Assembly: GCA_016927695.1 (NCBI GenBank)
Contig: JAFGME010000266.1
Span: forward strand, 1 to 34,749
Direction: 5' to 3'
DNA from: Bacteroidales bacterium
GTDB taxonomy: Bacteria; Bacteroidota; Bacteroidia; Bacteroidales; JAFGHD01
Length of the DNA stretch: 34,749 nucleotides
How positions within the stretch are numbered: the stretch's first letter is position 1; every line of letters starts with the position of its first letter. Position numbers and translations under genes: made by a program. Positions 25,308 to 33,925 of this stretch are shown here, in pieces. A model generated the notes under the pieces. That model did no database searches. It had not been told where the DNA came from and saw only the letters and a list, made by a program, of their open reading frames with translations.

Positions 25308-27245
25308 ATGTTAGATACGTTACTTAAAATAGGAAAGTGGCAAAGTTCGAAGATGATGCCCATCGAAAGGTTTCTTGCAAAACCAAAACCGGATGACAGG
25401 AGTAAATACTTTGTTGTGCAGCTTGTTTTTGATCTGGATGAACACCGGATATATCCTGAAATTGTAAAGAAATTCGATTTTGAAAAAGACCCGCTTGTTT
25501 TTCTTTTACTAAAGACACTTCCAGGCAATAATAAAGCCATCTATTCTGCTGTTGAAAAAGGGAAAATCAATAATTTGCTTAAATCGTTTTTTGGTAAAAT
25601 AAATCCCAGAGAAAAAGAGAGAATAATTCATGGAGAACTCTATGAAAAAGCAAAAGAAACGGGCGCTTGTGATTATTTTCTTGAATTATTGGATGAAATA
25701 TTTAGGTTGAAAGGCGTATTGATTGATCTTATTGAAGATGAGAAAGACAACTCAAAATCAGACGAGAAAAAGATACTCAAAGAAATTTCAGTGAACAAGG
25801 GAGAAGATATCGCGGCAATTACGGCTGCCGTAAAATCTCAAAAGTATGGGTTTCCGGAACCTACACCCGTTTCAAAAATCAAAGAATACCAAAAATTTGT
25901 TAATGACTTTTTCCTCACAGATGAACCAGATCAAAGTAATAATAACAAAATGTGTTATGCTTCCGGGACACTTAAAAATGATGTTGGTGAAATGAAGCTG
26001 GAAACAAGATATAGTTTGAATAAAATGTTTATTACCGAAACAAAGAATTATGCTTCTCTTTTCAATAAGAATAACTTTACTTATAATTATCAGGTTAGCC
26101 GGATATATCAAAAGTATCTTGATTTGGGTTCTTCTTTTCTTTTAATGAACTTCAAAATACCAATTGCAGGTATTCAACACGTTATGATTCCTTCATTTCT
26201 TTCTAAAACTGAAGTTGATTTCGATTTAATTTTAGAAAAGTTTGTAAAGCAAACGGATTTTCTTTTAAGGTACAACGATATTAAAAGGATAGAAACTGGT
26301 TTTTCCGACTGGATAAATGACATTTATTGGTTGAATTTTATTTCTATTGACTCGGACGGCAATTATTTCAAATCCAATGATTTAATAAAAGACATCAGCA
26401 CCCCCTGGTTTTTTAAAATAGTAAAAACTTTTGACAAGCTGAACAATCATTTTTTTGATCAATATCAATCTAATACTTTTTTCAACTTTTATACCTATTA
26501 TCAGTTTATTCCGGTAAAAAAAGACACAAAAAGAAATGAAGCTTTGGAGTTGTTTAAGGATATTTTTGAGCAACGGGCAATTGACAGGTCCGTCCTTTTT
26601 AAGCATTTCACCAGGTATTTGATCGCACAACGGTCAGGGCAGTTTGATAATAGTAAAAAGCACAGGGCATATTCGAATATCAGAGAACAAAGCAATTTTG
26701 ATTACGCAATAAAAAACGGGGTAATGAACTACCTCGCTTTTATTCAATTCCTAAGAAAAATAAACCTGATAAATATTTATGATATGGAAGAAAACACCTT
26801 AAATCCGGAACAAAAATTAGAAAAAACGGATTATCATGCCCGTATAGAATATTTCTTTAAAGATATGGGATATACCAAAATGCAAAAAGCCTTGTTTTAT
26901 CTTGGAAAAGTCTTAAACCGGGTAGCTTATGCCCAGGCCAGAAGCAACCATCAAAAGAAACCTGTTCTGGACAAGCTGAATTACAACGGGATGGACAGAG
27001 ATGCTGTTTTAAGATTGCACCTGGATCTTAGGGAAAAAGTCAGGCAGTATGTTTCAAAGATCAACCTTACAAGCGTTGAATATGACTTTGCAAGGTTCAT
27101 GGAACTTTTCAATCCCAACAAACCGGCAGATTTTCTAACGCCGGAAGAAAATGTCTTTTATATCCTTTCAGGCTACTCGTTTGGAATGTTCAAAGAAAAG
27201 GATGATAAAGAGAATGAAGCCAAATCGGAAGAACTTGATAATTAA
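25308..27245 (+). CDS. cas8b: Type I-B CRISPR-associated protein Cas8b (TM1802-like)
   Basis: A 645-residue large subunit of a type I-B Cascade complex, which is expected to recognise the PAM and recruit Cas3. I start it at ATG 25308 (MLDTLLKIGKWQSSKM). The ORF track uses the TTG at 25284, which adds eight residues. The N-terminal pattern (short helix with IGK, then a YFVVQLVFDLDEHRIY strand) and the C-terminal helical region with FYLGKVLNRVAYAQ and EENVFYILSGYSFG match what is known of the TM1802/Csh1-like Cas8b group. These proteins diverge quickly, so position is important evidence: it is directly followed by cas7 after 24 bases and then cas5 and cas3. It is strongly AT-rich compared with the host-like genes on its left (16 of 60 bases are G/C at 26041-26100), which suggests acquisition by transfer. 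The 22-codon ORF just upstream makes its true N-terminus uncertain. Confidence 0.85.
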   Translation: MLDTLLKIGKWQSSKMMPIERFLAKPKPDDRSKYFVVQLVFDLDEHRIYPEIVKKFDFEKDPLVFLLLKTLPGNNKAIYSAVEKGKINNLLKSFFGKINPREKERIIHGELYEKAKETGACDYFLELLDEIFRLKGVLIDLIEDEKDNSKSDEKKILKEISVNKGEDIAAITAAVKSQKYGFPEPTPVSKIKEYQKFVNDFFLTDEPDQSNNNKMCYASGTLKNDVGEMKLETRYSLNKMFITETKNYASLFNKNNFTYNYQVSRIYQKYLDLGSSFLLMNFKIPIAGIQHVMIPSFLSKTEVDFDLILEKFVKQTDFLLRYNDIKRIETGFSDWINDIYWLNFISIDSDGNYFKSNDLIKDISTPWFFKIVKTFDKLNNHFFDQYQSNTFFNFYTYYQFIPVKKDTKRNEALELFKDIFEQRAIDRSVLFKHFTRYLIAQRSGQFDNSKKHRAYSNIREQSNFDYAIKNGVMNYLAFIQFLRKINLINIYDMEENTLNPEQKLEKTDYHARIEYFFKDMGYTKMQKALFYLGKVLNRVAYAQARSNHQKKPVLDKLNYNGMDRDAVLRLHLDLREKVRQYVSKINLTSVEYDFARFMELFNPNKPADFLTPEENVFYILSGYSFGMFKEKDDKENEAKSEELDN

Positions 27246-27269
27246 ATATTCATTTAAAATTTATGTGTT

Positions 27270-28274
27270 ATGTCGGAAATAATAAAAAACAATTCGGATT
27301 TTTTGTTTTTATATGAGGCCATTGATTGCAATCCCAATGGCGATCCGGACCAGGAAAACAAACCCCGTATGGATTACGACACCAAAACCAACCTTGTGAC
27401 AGATGTGAGAGTAAAACGGTATATCCGGGATTATCTTAAATCACAGGGAAAGGAAATCTTTGTGGATATGGAAGGAGATTCCAAGGTGAAGCCTGAGAAT
27501 AAGCTAAAAGCGGTTATTGAAAGGTACCTTGAAGACAAGGAATTTATCAAAACTGTTTTTGTAGATCAAAATGATTATTTGTCAGCTTATGAAAGAGTGT
27601 TCGGGGAAGAGGGTAACGATGTGGCAAAAATACTTACTGCATTGACAAAAAAGGATTTTAAGCCCAAGGAAGCAAATTTCTTTCTGCTTGAATATCTGAT
27701 TAAGGAGAAGTTTATCGATATCAGGATGTTTGGCGGAGCCTTTGCCGTTCCGGGGTTTACGCACTCGTACACCGGGGCTATACAACTTAACTGGGGTTAC
27801 TCGCTAAACAAAGTAGAACTGATCGAATCAAACTCTATAGTGACAATAATGAACGATGATTCAAGCACTTTTGGGAAAGATTACCGTTTGTACTACAGTT
27901 TATTGGCTTTTAACGGAACAGTGAACAAAAACGCGGCCCTGACAACCGGTTTAACGGAAGATGATTTGAATGTTTTTAGAAACGGCTTGTGGAACAGTAT
28001 ATCGGCAATGCCCACCCGCTCTAAATTAAACCAGTACCCCAAATTGTACGTGGAGATTATTTACAACGACGGTTATTACAACGGGTATTTCGGCGATTTA
28101 CGAAACTATGTGTCGGTTGAACCGGTAGCAGGCTTGAACTTCAAACAAGTCAGAGGATTTAAAGATCTGGTTTTAAACACAGAAAAACTCAGGCAGTTAA
28201 TAAAGGATAATCAGGAAGTCATAAGTAAGGTTGTTATTAAAAGCTCGCAGGATGTCGATTACCCGGGGAATTAA
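27270..28274 (+). CDS. cas7: Type I-B CRISPR-associated protein Cas7 (Csh2-like)
   Basis: A 334-residue Cascade backbone subunit. Several copies bind along the crRNA spacer. The family hallmark is at residues 20-50: CNPNGDPDQENKPR, then DTKTNLVTDVRVKRYIRDYL, typical of the I-B Csh2/Cas7 group. Later RRM-like elements (DIRMFGGAFAVPGFTHSYTGAIQLNWGYS) and the thumb region (STFGKDYRLYYSLLAFNG) also fit. The length is normal and there is no sign of damage. It lies 24 bases after cas8b. Its stop codon is immediately followed by the first of four hairpin repeats and then a transposase gene, so the usual direct cas7-cas5 junction is interrupted. The gene is AT-rich like cas8b, cas5 and cas3. Confidence 0.95.
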   Translation: MSEIIKNNSDFLFLYEAIDCNPNGDPDQENKPRMDYDTKTNLVTDVRVKRYIRDYLKSQGKEIFVDMEGDSKVKPENKLKAVIERYLEDKEFIKTVFVDQNDYLSAYERVFGEEGNDVAKILTALTKKDFKPKEANFFLLEYLIKEKFIDIRMFGGAFAVPGFTHSYTGAIQLNWGYSLNKVELIESNSIVTIMNDDSSTFGKDYRLYYSLLAFNGTVNKNAALTTGLTEDDLNVFRNGLWNSISAMPTRSKLNQYPKLYVEIIYNDGYYNGYFGDLRNYVSVEPVAGLNFKQVRGFKDLVLNTEKLRQLIKDNQEVISKVVIKSSQDVDYPGN

Positions 28275-28448
28275 CAGGCAACTCCTGCCGGAGTTATATT
28301 GCAGGAATCAGGTAGTTTTTTTACAAACAGGTAACTCCTCCGGAGTTTTTCCATGGGTGTACCCTTAAACAGCCAAAAATCCCGGAGGGATTACCTGTTT
28401 GTAATTGTGAGATATAAAAAACCCCCAAGTCCGTAGGACTTTCCTGTT
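28273..28448. repeat. Four REP-like hairpins in a symmetric (REPIN-like) arrangement
   Basis: Four copies of AACAGG-N-AAnTCC-loop-GGAnTT occur. Copies at 28273-28295 and 28323-28347 are direct; those at 28379-28402 and 28427-28448 are inverted. Each core is a hairpin: AACTCC/GGAGTT with a 5-base loop (copy 1), AACTCC/GGAGTT, AATCCC/GGGATT and AAGTCC/GGACTT with 3-base loops. The third stem position changes on both sides together (C-G, T-A, G-C), which supports pairing. The outer and inner copies mirror each other with similar spacing (27 and 24 bases), so the whole region can also fold as nested arms. The layout resembles REP/REPIN elements mobilised by the neighbouring Y1 transposase type. 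Copy 1 starts within the cas7 stop codon. Confidence 0.8.
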
Positions 28449-28473
28449 TATTAATTATGAAATTTACTGTTCG

Positions 28474-28947
28474 ATGGCCAATACATACACACAAATTTAC
28501 TTACAATTCGTCTTTGCCGTTAAAGGCCGTCAAAGCTTCATTCGTGATAACTTCCGGGAAGAATTACATAAATATATCACCGGTGTAGTTGAGAACCGCA
28601 AACAGAAACTTATTGCTGTTAATAGTGTTAGCGACCATATGCATATACTGATAGGTTTCGGAACCACTGTAACCATTGCCGACCTGGTTCACGATATTAA
28701 AATCGCTTCATCCAAATTAATCAATGAAAAACACTGGATTCCAGAAAAGTTTGCCTGGCAGCAGGGATATGGAGGGTTTTCTTATTCCAGGTCCCATCTT
28801 GACAGAGTAGTAAAATATATTTTCAACCAGCAAAAACATCACAGAAAGAAGACATTCAGGGAGGAATACACTGAATTTCTTGAAAAATATGAAATCCTTT
28901 ACGAAACAAAATACTTATTCGATTGGATAGAAGAACCTTATAAATAG
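28474..28947 (+). mobile_element. tnpA: IS200-type Y1 (HUH) transposase inside the cas operon
   Basis: A 157-residue intact single-strand transposase of the IS200/IS605 (Y1 HUH, COG1943) family. The metal-binding HUH motif is in SDHMHILIGF (H55, H57). The catalytic Tyr is in VVKYIFNQQKHH (Y115), with the expected Gln four residues later. It nicks and joins single-stranded DNA at hairpin-marked ends. No TnpB or other cargo is present. Four hairpin repeats lie directly upstream, as for REP-associated (RAYT-like) transposases. Its stop codon is only six bases before the cas5 ATG, so no right-end hairpin fits between them and the gene is probably read with the cas operon. The ORF looks undamaged, so it is either a recent insertion, a one-ended relic or a domesticated passenger. 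Confidence 0.92.
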
Positions 28948-28953
28948 AACTTT

Positions 28954-29724
28954 ATGCAAGTATTATCTTTTGATATTGAAGGGAAGTTTGCCCATTTTCG
29001 CAAATACTTTGCCAACAATACCGCCTTTTCATTCAGCCTGCCGCCCAGGACAACAATAACAGGAATAATAGCCGGAGCAATTGGAATAAAGAAAGACAGC
29101 TATTATGAAAACTTCAGTTCACAGAATTTAAAGATCGGGATAAACATTCTTACCCCTGTAAAGAAAACCTTTCACCGCCTTAATTTTTTAATGGTCAAGG
29201 GTGATTCCGATTTCAGGGGGAGGCAAAAACATATTCAGACGCCTTTTGAGATAGTATCAGGTATAAACCCACAGACTGATATGGTAAAATACAGGATATT
29301 CCTTGCACCTTCTGACAATGGAACAACCACTTACGAAGATATAAGGTCTGTTTTTCTGTCCAATAAATTCATGTACAGCCCAACTTTAGGCACTGCAAAT
29401 TTCATTGCCCGGTTTTTAAATATCATGGTTTGGAACAATGTTGAGGAGATACAAATCAATAATGAACGGGTTTCATTGAATTCAGCAGGGATATCCGATA
29501 ATATTTCAGAAATATTATTCGAAAAAACCGACGATTTCCGGTTTAATATGATAGAAGAAGAACTTATGCCGGCCGATTTTAAAGCCAACAATGACCGGGA
29601 AGTTATAAAAATGAACAGGATATTGTTCACAACCGGAGGAATCCCGCTTGATGTGAAATTAAACGGTAATGTATTTGTTTTACATGATAATAACCAAAGG
29701 CAAACCATACAATTTCTGGAATAA
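28954..29724 (+). CDS. cas5: Type I-B CRISPR-associated protein Cas5
   Basis: A 256-residue Cascade subunit that binds the 5' handle of the crRNA and caps the Cas7 filament. The start VLSFDIEGKFAHFRKYFANNTAFSF followed by PPRTTITGIIAGAIG is the typical N-terminal Cas5 RAMP pattern of the Hmari/I-B type. KYRIFLAPSD and SPTLGTANFIARF fit the second half. The length is normal. Its ATG is six bases after the transposase stop. Its stop overlaps the cas3 start by one base (TAATG), so cas5 and cas3 are translationally coupled. The gene is AT-rich like its effector neighbours. Confidence 0.93.
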   Translation: MQVLSFDIEGKFAHFRKYFANNTAFSFSLPPRTTITGIIAGAIGIKKDSYYENFSSQNLKIGINILTPVKKTFHRLNFLMVKGDSDFRGRQKHIQTPFEIVSGINPQTDMVKYRIFLAPSDNGTTTYEDIRSVFLSNKFMYSPTLGTANFIARFLNIMVWNNVEEIQINNERVSLNSAGISDNISEILFEKTDDFRFNMIEEELMPADFKANNDREVIKMNRILFTTGGIPLDVKLNGNVFVLHDNNQRQTIQFLE

Positions 29725-32126
29725 TGATTTACTACTCACATGCCAAAGAAGAAAACGGGCTGAAAACCGGTTCCAGGCTTTTAAAACAGCATTTGTCAGG
29801 TGTCTTTGACAAAGCGTTATCCTCGTTGTACCCGAAACTTAACATCTCTATCGAAAATCAAAACCTCACTGAATTTATTAAGGACTTAACCTGTTTCCAC
29901 GATTTGGGCAAATACACAACCTTTTTTCAGAGATATTTGCTTGGCGAAGAGGTCAACCGGAAGTTAAAAAGCCATTCATTGCTTGGGGCTATTTGCCTGA
30001 TAAACAAACATAAGGAATATCCGTTTTATGCAGCCTTGTTGTATTTACTGGTAATTCACCACCACAACAATTTTCAAAGTATCGCGGATTCCCGGTTATT
30101 CATGAATGACCTTGATGAAAACAATAGCCTTTTAACCCAGATAAAAGATATTGAAAACAATGTTCATGATATTGGAATTGAATTACCGGAACAGGATATA
30201 GGTTCCCTTCTTAAAATTCCCGATCCGGATGTTCAAAAGAACATTAGAAAAACAATAAGGTATTTAATTATCAAAAATGCTTCAATTCAATACTATTTCA
30301 CTATAAATTATCTTTTTTCCCTGCTGATAGAAGCAGATAAACTGGATGCTTCGGAAACATTGCATTACTCAAGAAAAACTTTACCCGAAAAAGCGGTAGA
30401 AATTTTTATCGGAAGGCCGGGAACCGTCGACACCCAAACAATAGATGATATCAGTGGTTATGAGCAAAATAAATTGCGTAACTGGGTGAGGCTTGCTGTA
30501 ATTAAAAACATTATTAATGAGGAAATAACCGCAAATAATATCTTTACCCTGACCGCGCCTACAGGAATCGGAAAAACACTAACCGTTTTGGATTTTGCCC
30601 TGCGCCTCAAAAAAATAATACGTCAAAATGAAAATTTTGAACCACAAATTATTTATGGATTGCCTTTTATTAACATTATAGAACAATGCCTCTCTGTATA
30701 CAATGAGGTTTTTAAAAATACCACTGTCAATGTCCTGGGGCATTACCAGTATGCGGATGTGTTTGGCGAAGATAAACAAAATGAAGGCTATAATCAGAAG
30801 TTAATGCAACTCAATACCTGGCAATCCGATATTGTAGTCACATCGTTCGTTCAATTCTTTGAAACCCTTATCAGTAACAAAAACAAAATGTTGCTGAAGT
30901 TTAATCATCTGGCAGGGTCTATTGTTATTTTGGATGAAGTACAAACCATACGGTTGGAACAAATTCCCCTGCTCGGCGCCGTGCTTTTCTATTTGACCAA
31001 ATATTTACATACCCGGGTTATTCTGATGACTGCAACAAAACCTAAAATTTTTGAATTGGCAAATAAGGAAATCCTTGAACCTGAAGGAGAAAGAGCAAGA
31101 CCTTATGAACTATTAAAGGATTATGAAAAGGTATTTAAAAAGTTTAACCGGACTAAAATTGTTCCATTATTGGATAAACCGGTTTTCACTTCAGAGGAGT
31201 TTTATAAAATATTTGTTTCCAAACGGGAGGGAAACCGGAGCTGTTTAATTGTCTGTAATACAGTCCAACGGTCTGTTGATATTTACAATGAATTGAACAA
31301 ATGGGGTATTGCCCCTCTCTATTATTTGTCTACGAATATTGTTCCGGCGGTCCGTTTAAAAATTATTCAAAGTTTAAAAAAGGATTTAAGGACAGGAAAA
31401 GCCCCCGTTCTGGTTTCGACACAAGTGGTAGAGGCAGGTGTTGACCTGGATTTTGATGTGGGTTTCCGTGATTTGGGACCTGTGGATTCCATTGTCCAGG
31501 TAGCTGGCCGGATTAACAGGGAAAACACAAAAAAAAGAGAACTATCTCCTTTATATATTGTTGATTTTCATAAAGAAAAATCGGGATCGGAATCTGCAAT
31601 TATTTATGATTCCTTGTCCCGCGAACAGGTGTTAAAAGCGTTAAGGGGCAAAACAGAGATACCCGAAAAAGATTATTTGGGTTTGATAGAAGATTATTTT
31701 TCAAATATTTCTGAAATTGAGGCATTCCATAAGGCACGGTATTTTTACAGATCATTAAAAACACTCAAATATGATGGTGATGATTTTGCGGTAAACAAGT
31801 TCAGAATCATTGAGGAATCTCCCTGGGCAGTTCCTGTTTTTGTTGAACTTAATGATGAAGCTGTCAATGCAAGGAATGCTTTCAATCTGCTTTTGACTGG
31901 TAAGATAAGCAAAGAAAATTTTGACAGGAATTATAAGAAAATATTCCATCAATATATCATTGCAGTTCCGGGGCATCTGCCGGGAGTGCGTGAAATAAAA
32001 CTGAATGGTTGGAATCTCACTGAGAACCTTTGGTATATACCATATGAAAAAATAGCTGATTATTATACGAAAAACACCGGTTTTATTCGGGTTTCATTAA
32101 AAGAAGAAATTGTTTGTATACTGTAA
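29724..32126 (+). CDS. cas3: CRISPR-associated helicase/nuclease Cas3 (HD + SF2)
   Basis: An 800-residue effector nuclease-helicase that Cascade recruits to unwind and degrade target DNA. The HD nuclease domain is N-terminal: H6 (YSHAKEENG), FHDLGK (H59, D60, K63), H84 (SHSLLGA) and H112-H114 (VIHHHNNF). The SF2 helicase follows: Walker A APTGIGKT (278-285), DEVQ box (404-407), MTATKP (motif III) and QVAGRINR (motif VI, about 592-599). All catalytic motifs are intact, so the enzyme should be active. HD and helicase are on one chain in the usual order. Its start overlaps cas5 by one base. It is followed after 64 bases by cas6, where base composition begins to rise toward the host level. Confidence 0.97.
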   Translation: MIYYSHAKEENGLKTGSRLLKQHLSGVFDKALSSLYPKLNISIENQNLTEFIKDLTCFHDLGKYTTFFQRYLLGEEVNRKLKSHSLLGAICLINKHKEYPFYAALLYLLVIHHHNNFQSIADSRLFMNDLDENNSLLTQIKDIENNVHDIGIELPEQDIGSLLKIPDPDVQKNIRKTIRYLIIKNASIQYYFTINYLFSLLIEADKLDASETLHYSRKTLPEKAVEIFIGRPGTVDTQTIDDISGYEQNKLRNWVRLAVIKNIINEEITANNIFTLTAPTGIGKTLTVLDFALRLKKIIRQNENFEPQIIYGLPFINIIEQCLSVYNEVFKNTTVNVLGHYQYADVFGEDKQNEGYNQKLMQLNTWQSDIVVTSFVQFFETLISNKNKMLLKFNHLAGSIVILDEVQTIRLEQIPLLGAVLFYLTKYLHTRVILMTATKPKIFELANKEILEPEGERARPYELLKDYEKVFKKFNRTKIVPLLDKPVFTSEEFYKIFVSKREGNRSCLIVCNTVQRSVDIYNELNKWGIAPLYYLSTNIVPAVRLKIIQSLKKDLRTGKAPVLVSTQVVEAGVDLDFDVGFRDLGPVDSIVQVAGRINRENTKKRELSPLYIVDFHKEKSGSESAIIYDSLSREQVLKALRGKTEIPEKDYLGLIEDYFSNISEIEAFHKARYFYRSLKTLKYDGDDFAVNKFRIIEESPWAVPVFVELNDEAVNARNAFNLLLTGKISKENFDRNYKKIFHQYIIAVPGHLPGVREIKLNGWNLTENLWYIPYEKIADYYTKNTGFIRVSLKEEIVCIL

Positions 32127-32190
32127 AATGAGTATTTAATGTACGCACTTGAACAAAATCCCAACATCGGAAATAATCAATATTTAAAAT

Positions 32191-32847
32191 ATGCAACTTC
32201 ACCAAACCATCGTCAGGTTTCCCGAAATTTCACTTCAAACCCGCGATGCACATAAACTGAGGGGGTATTTCGGCAATATTTTTAAAGAACATTCGCCCTT
32301 GCTGCACAACCATTACGGGGATGGCCGGAACAGGTATGCCTACCCGTTGGTGCAATACAAAGTGCTGCACAGTATTCCGGTATTGACCGGCCTGGCTGCC
32401 GGAGCGCAATTGCTCATCGACCTGTTCCTTAAAATAAAAAACCTGGAAATCGATGGAAAACTGATTGAAGTTACCTCTAAAAACATCGAAAGCAAAATAC
32501 TGGAGATGCATGATAATGGTCATTTGTCTGAATACCGGTTCGATACCCTCTGGATGGGGCTGAATGAAGTCAATTTCAGGAAATATATTGACCTCCACCC
32601 TGAAGAAAAAGACCGATTGCTTGCATCCACCCTCATCGGGAACATCCTTAGTTTTTATAAAGGGATTGGATTCTGGACAAAACAAGACATTATGGTGAAA
32701 CATAAGCTTACCGAAAAAAACACTTTGTTCAAAAACCGGAAAATGATTGCTTTTGCCGGCTCTTTTATCTCCAATGCTTTTTTACCCGATCATGTCGGAC
32801 TGGGAAAAGCCGTTTCGAGGGGGTTCGGGTCGGTTCTGAAAGTGTAA
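32191..32847 (+). CDS. cas6: CRISPR-associated endoribonuclease Cas6
   Basis: A 218-residue RAMP endoribonuclease that cuts precursor crRNA within the repeats. The N-terminal half shows KLRGYFGNIF, LLHNHYGDGRNRYAYP and PLVQYKVLHSIP, a pattern of the short Bacteroidota/I-B Cas6 group. The C-terminus ends with the glycine-rich RNA-binding loop GLGKAVSRGFGSVLKV, the clearest Cas6 hallmark. His39 and His41 are candidates for catalysis, but this is inferred. The gene sits between cas3 and cas1 rather than at the start of the operon as in many I-B loci. Its G/C content is visibly higher than that of cas3, so it may belong with the cas1-cas2-cas4 block by origin. Confidence 0.88.
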   Translation: MQLHQTIVRFPEISLQTRDAHKLRGYFGNIFKEHSPLLHNHYGDGRNRYAYPLVQYKVLHSIPVLTGLAAGAQLLIDLFLKIKNLEIDGKLIEVTSKNIESKILEMHDNGHLSEYRFDTLWMGLNEVNFRKYIDLHPEEKDRLLASTLIGNILSFYKGIGFWTKQDIMVKHKLTEKNTLFKNRKMIAFAGSFISNAFLPDHVGLGKAVSRGFGSVLKV

Positions 32848-32916
32848 TCAGGATAAAATTCACAATGGCAATGCAACCTGATAAAAACAATATAACCTGA
32901 GGCAAAATCAATAAAC

Positions 32917-33906
32917 ATGCAGCTTGTAATCAATACTTACGGAGCCTATGTCCATATTAAGGACGAGCTTTTTGAAGTGAGGGTCAAAAAAGAAGGAGCA
33001 GAAGAGAAGCGCCATTTCGCGTCACAAAAGGTAAGTACAATCATGCTGAGTAAAGGGTCGGCCATCAGCACTGATGCCATCATCCTTGCCATGAAGAACA
33101 ACATCGACATTGTTGTGCTGGAATACGACGGGCAGCCTGTGGGCCGTTTCTGGCACAGCAAGCCGGGCAGCACATCCAGGATCAGGAAGCGGCAGCTCGA
33201 GGCAAGCCTGAATGATACCGGACTTCAATACGTAAAACAATGGATCGGGAAAAAACTCGAAAACCAGGGGGATTTCATCGAGAGGCTCAAAAAGCACAGG
33301 ATGAACCAGGCCGGTGATTTGATCAAAGCCATTGGGGATATTGATGCTCTTCGGAAAAAGATCATGGATCTCAGTGCGAAAACCGTGCAGGATGTTGCCG
33401 ATACCATCCGCGGCCTTGAGGGAACGGCCGGGCGTATCTACTTCAGCACGTTAAGCAAGCTGCTTGCCGAACGCTACCGCTTCAGCGGCCGCAGCTCAAG
33501 GCCCGCCGTCGATCATTTTAATGCCTTTCTCAACTATGCATACGGCATCCTTTACAGCCGGGTCGAAAAAGCCATCGTCATCGCAGGCCTCGATCCTTAT
33601 GTGGGATTCATGCACAGGGACGATTACAACACCAAATCGCTCGTGTTTGATTTTATAGAGCCATACCGCATATATGCCGATGAGGTGGTTTTTAGACTTT
33701 TTTCCGCCAAAAAAGTGAACGACAGCCATTGCGATGCCATAACAAACGGCTTTTCGCTCAACGCCGAAGGTAAAAATCTTTTGGTACAGAGCTTTTTTGC
33801 CTTTTTTGAAGAGGATAAGATCAGGTACAGGGGCCGGAACCAATCGCGTGCCAATGCCCTTCAGATGGACTCGCATGCCTTTGCAAATGAATTGATTAAA
33901 CCATAA
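32917..33906 (+). CDS. cas1: CRISPR-associated integrase Cas1
   Basis: A 329-residue spacer integrase; with Cas2 it inserts new spacers at the leader end of the array. The N-terminal beta-domain (MQLVINTYGAYVHIKDELFEV) and the helical catalytic domain are complete. Metal ligands are E168 (GLEGTAGRIYF), H233 (GLDPYVGFMHRDDY) and D245/E248 (SLVFDFIEPYR). The length is normal for type I-B Cas1. The GC-rich codon use contrasts with the effector genes (39 of 60 bases are G/C at 33121-33180) and resembles the non-CRISPR genes to the left. It is 69 bases after cas6 and 19 bases before cas2. Confidence 0.97.
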   Translation: MQLVINTYGAYVHIKDELFEVRVKKEGAEEKRHFASQKVSTIMLSKGSAISTDAIILAMKNNIDIVVLEYDGQPVGRFWHSKPGSTSRIRKRQLEASLNDTGLQYVKQWIGKKLENQGDFIERLKKHRMNQAGDLIKAIGDIDALRKKIMDLSAKTVQDVADTIRGLEGTAGRIYFSTLSKLLAERYRFSGRSSRPAVDHFNAFLNYAYGILYSRVEKAIVIAGLDPYVGFMHRDDYNTKSLVFDFIEPYRIYADEVVFRLFSAKKVNDSHCDAITNGFSLNAEGKNLLVQSFFAFFEEDKIRYRGRNQSRANALQMDSHAFANELIKP

Positions 33907-33925
33907 CCGATTAACTATTGCGTAT

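Noticed and set aside
28273-28448. Repeats between cas7 and tnpA as a small CRISPR array
   Set aside because: The copies are in both orientations, each is itself a hairpin, and spacing is not that of repeat-spacer units; a REP-like element fits better.
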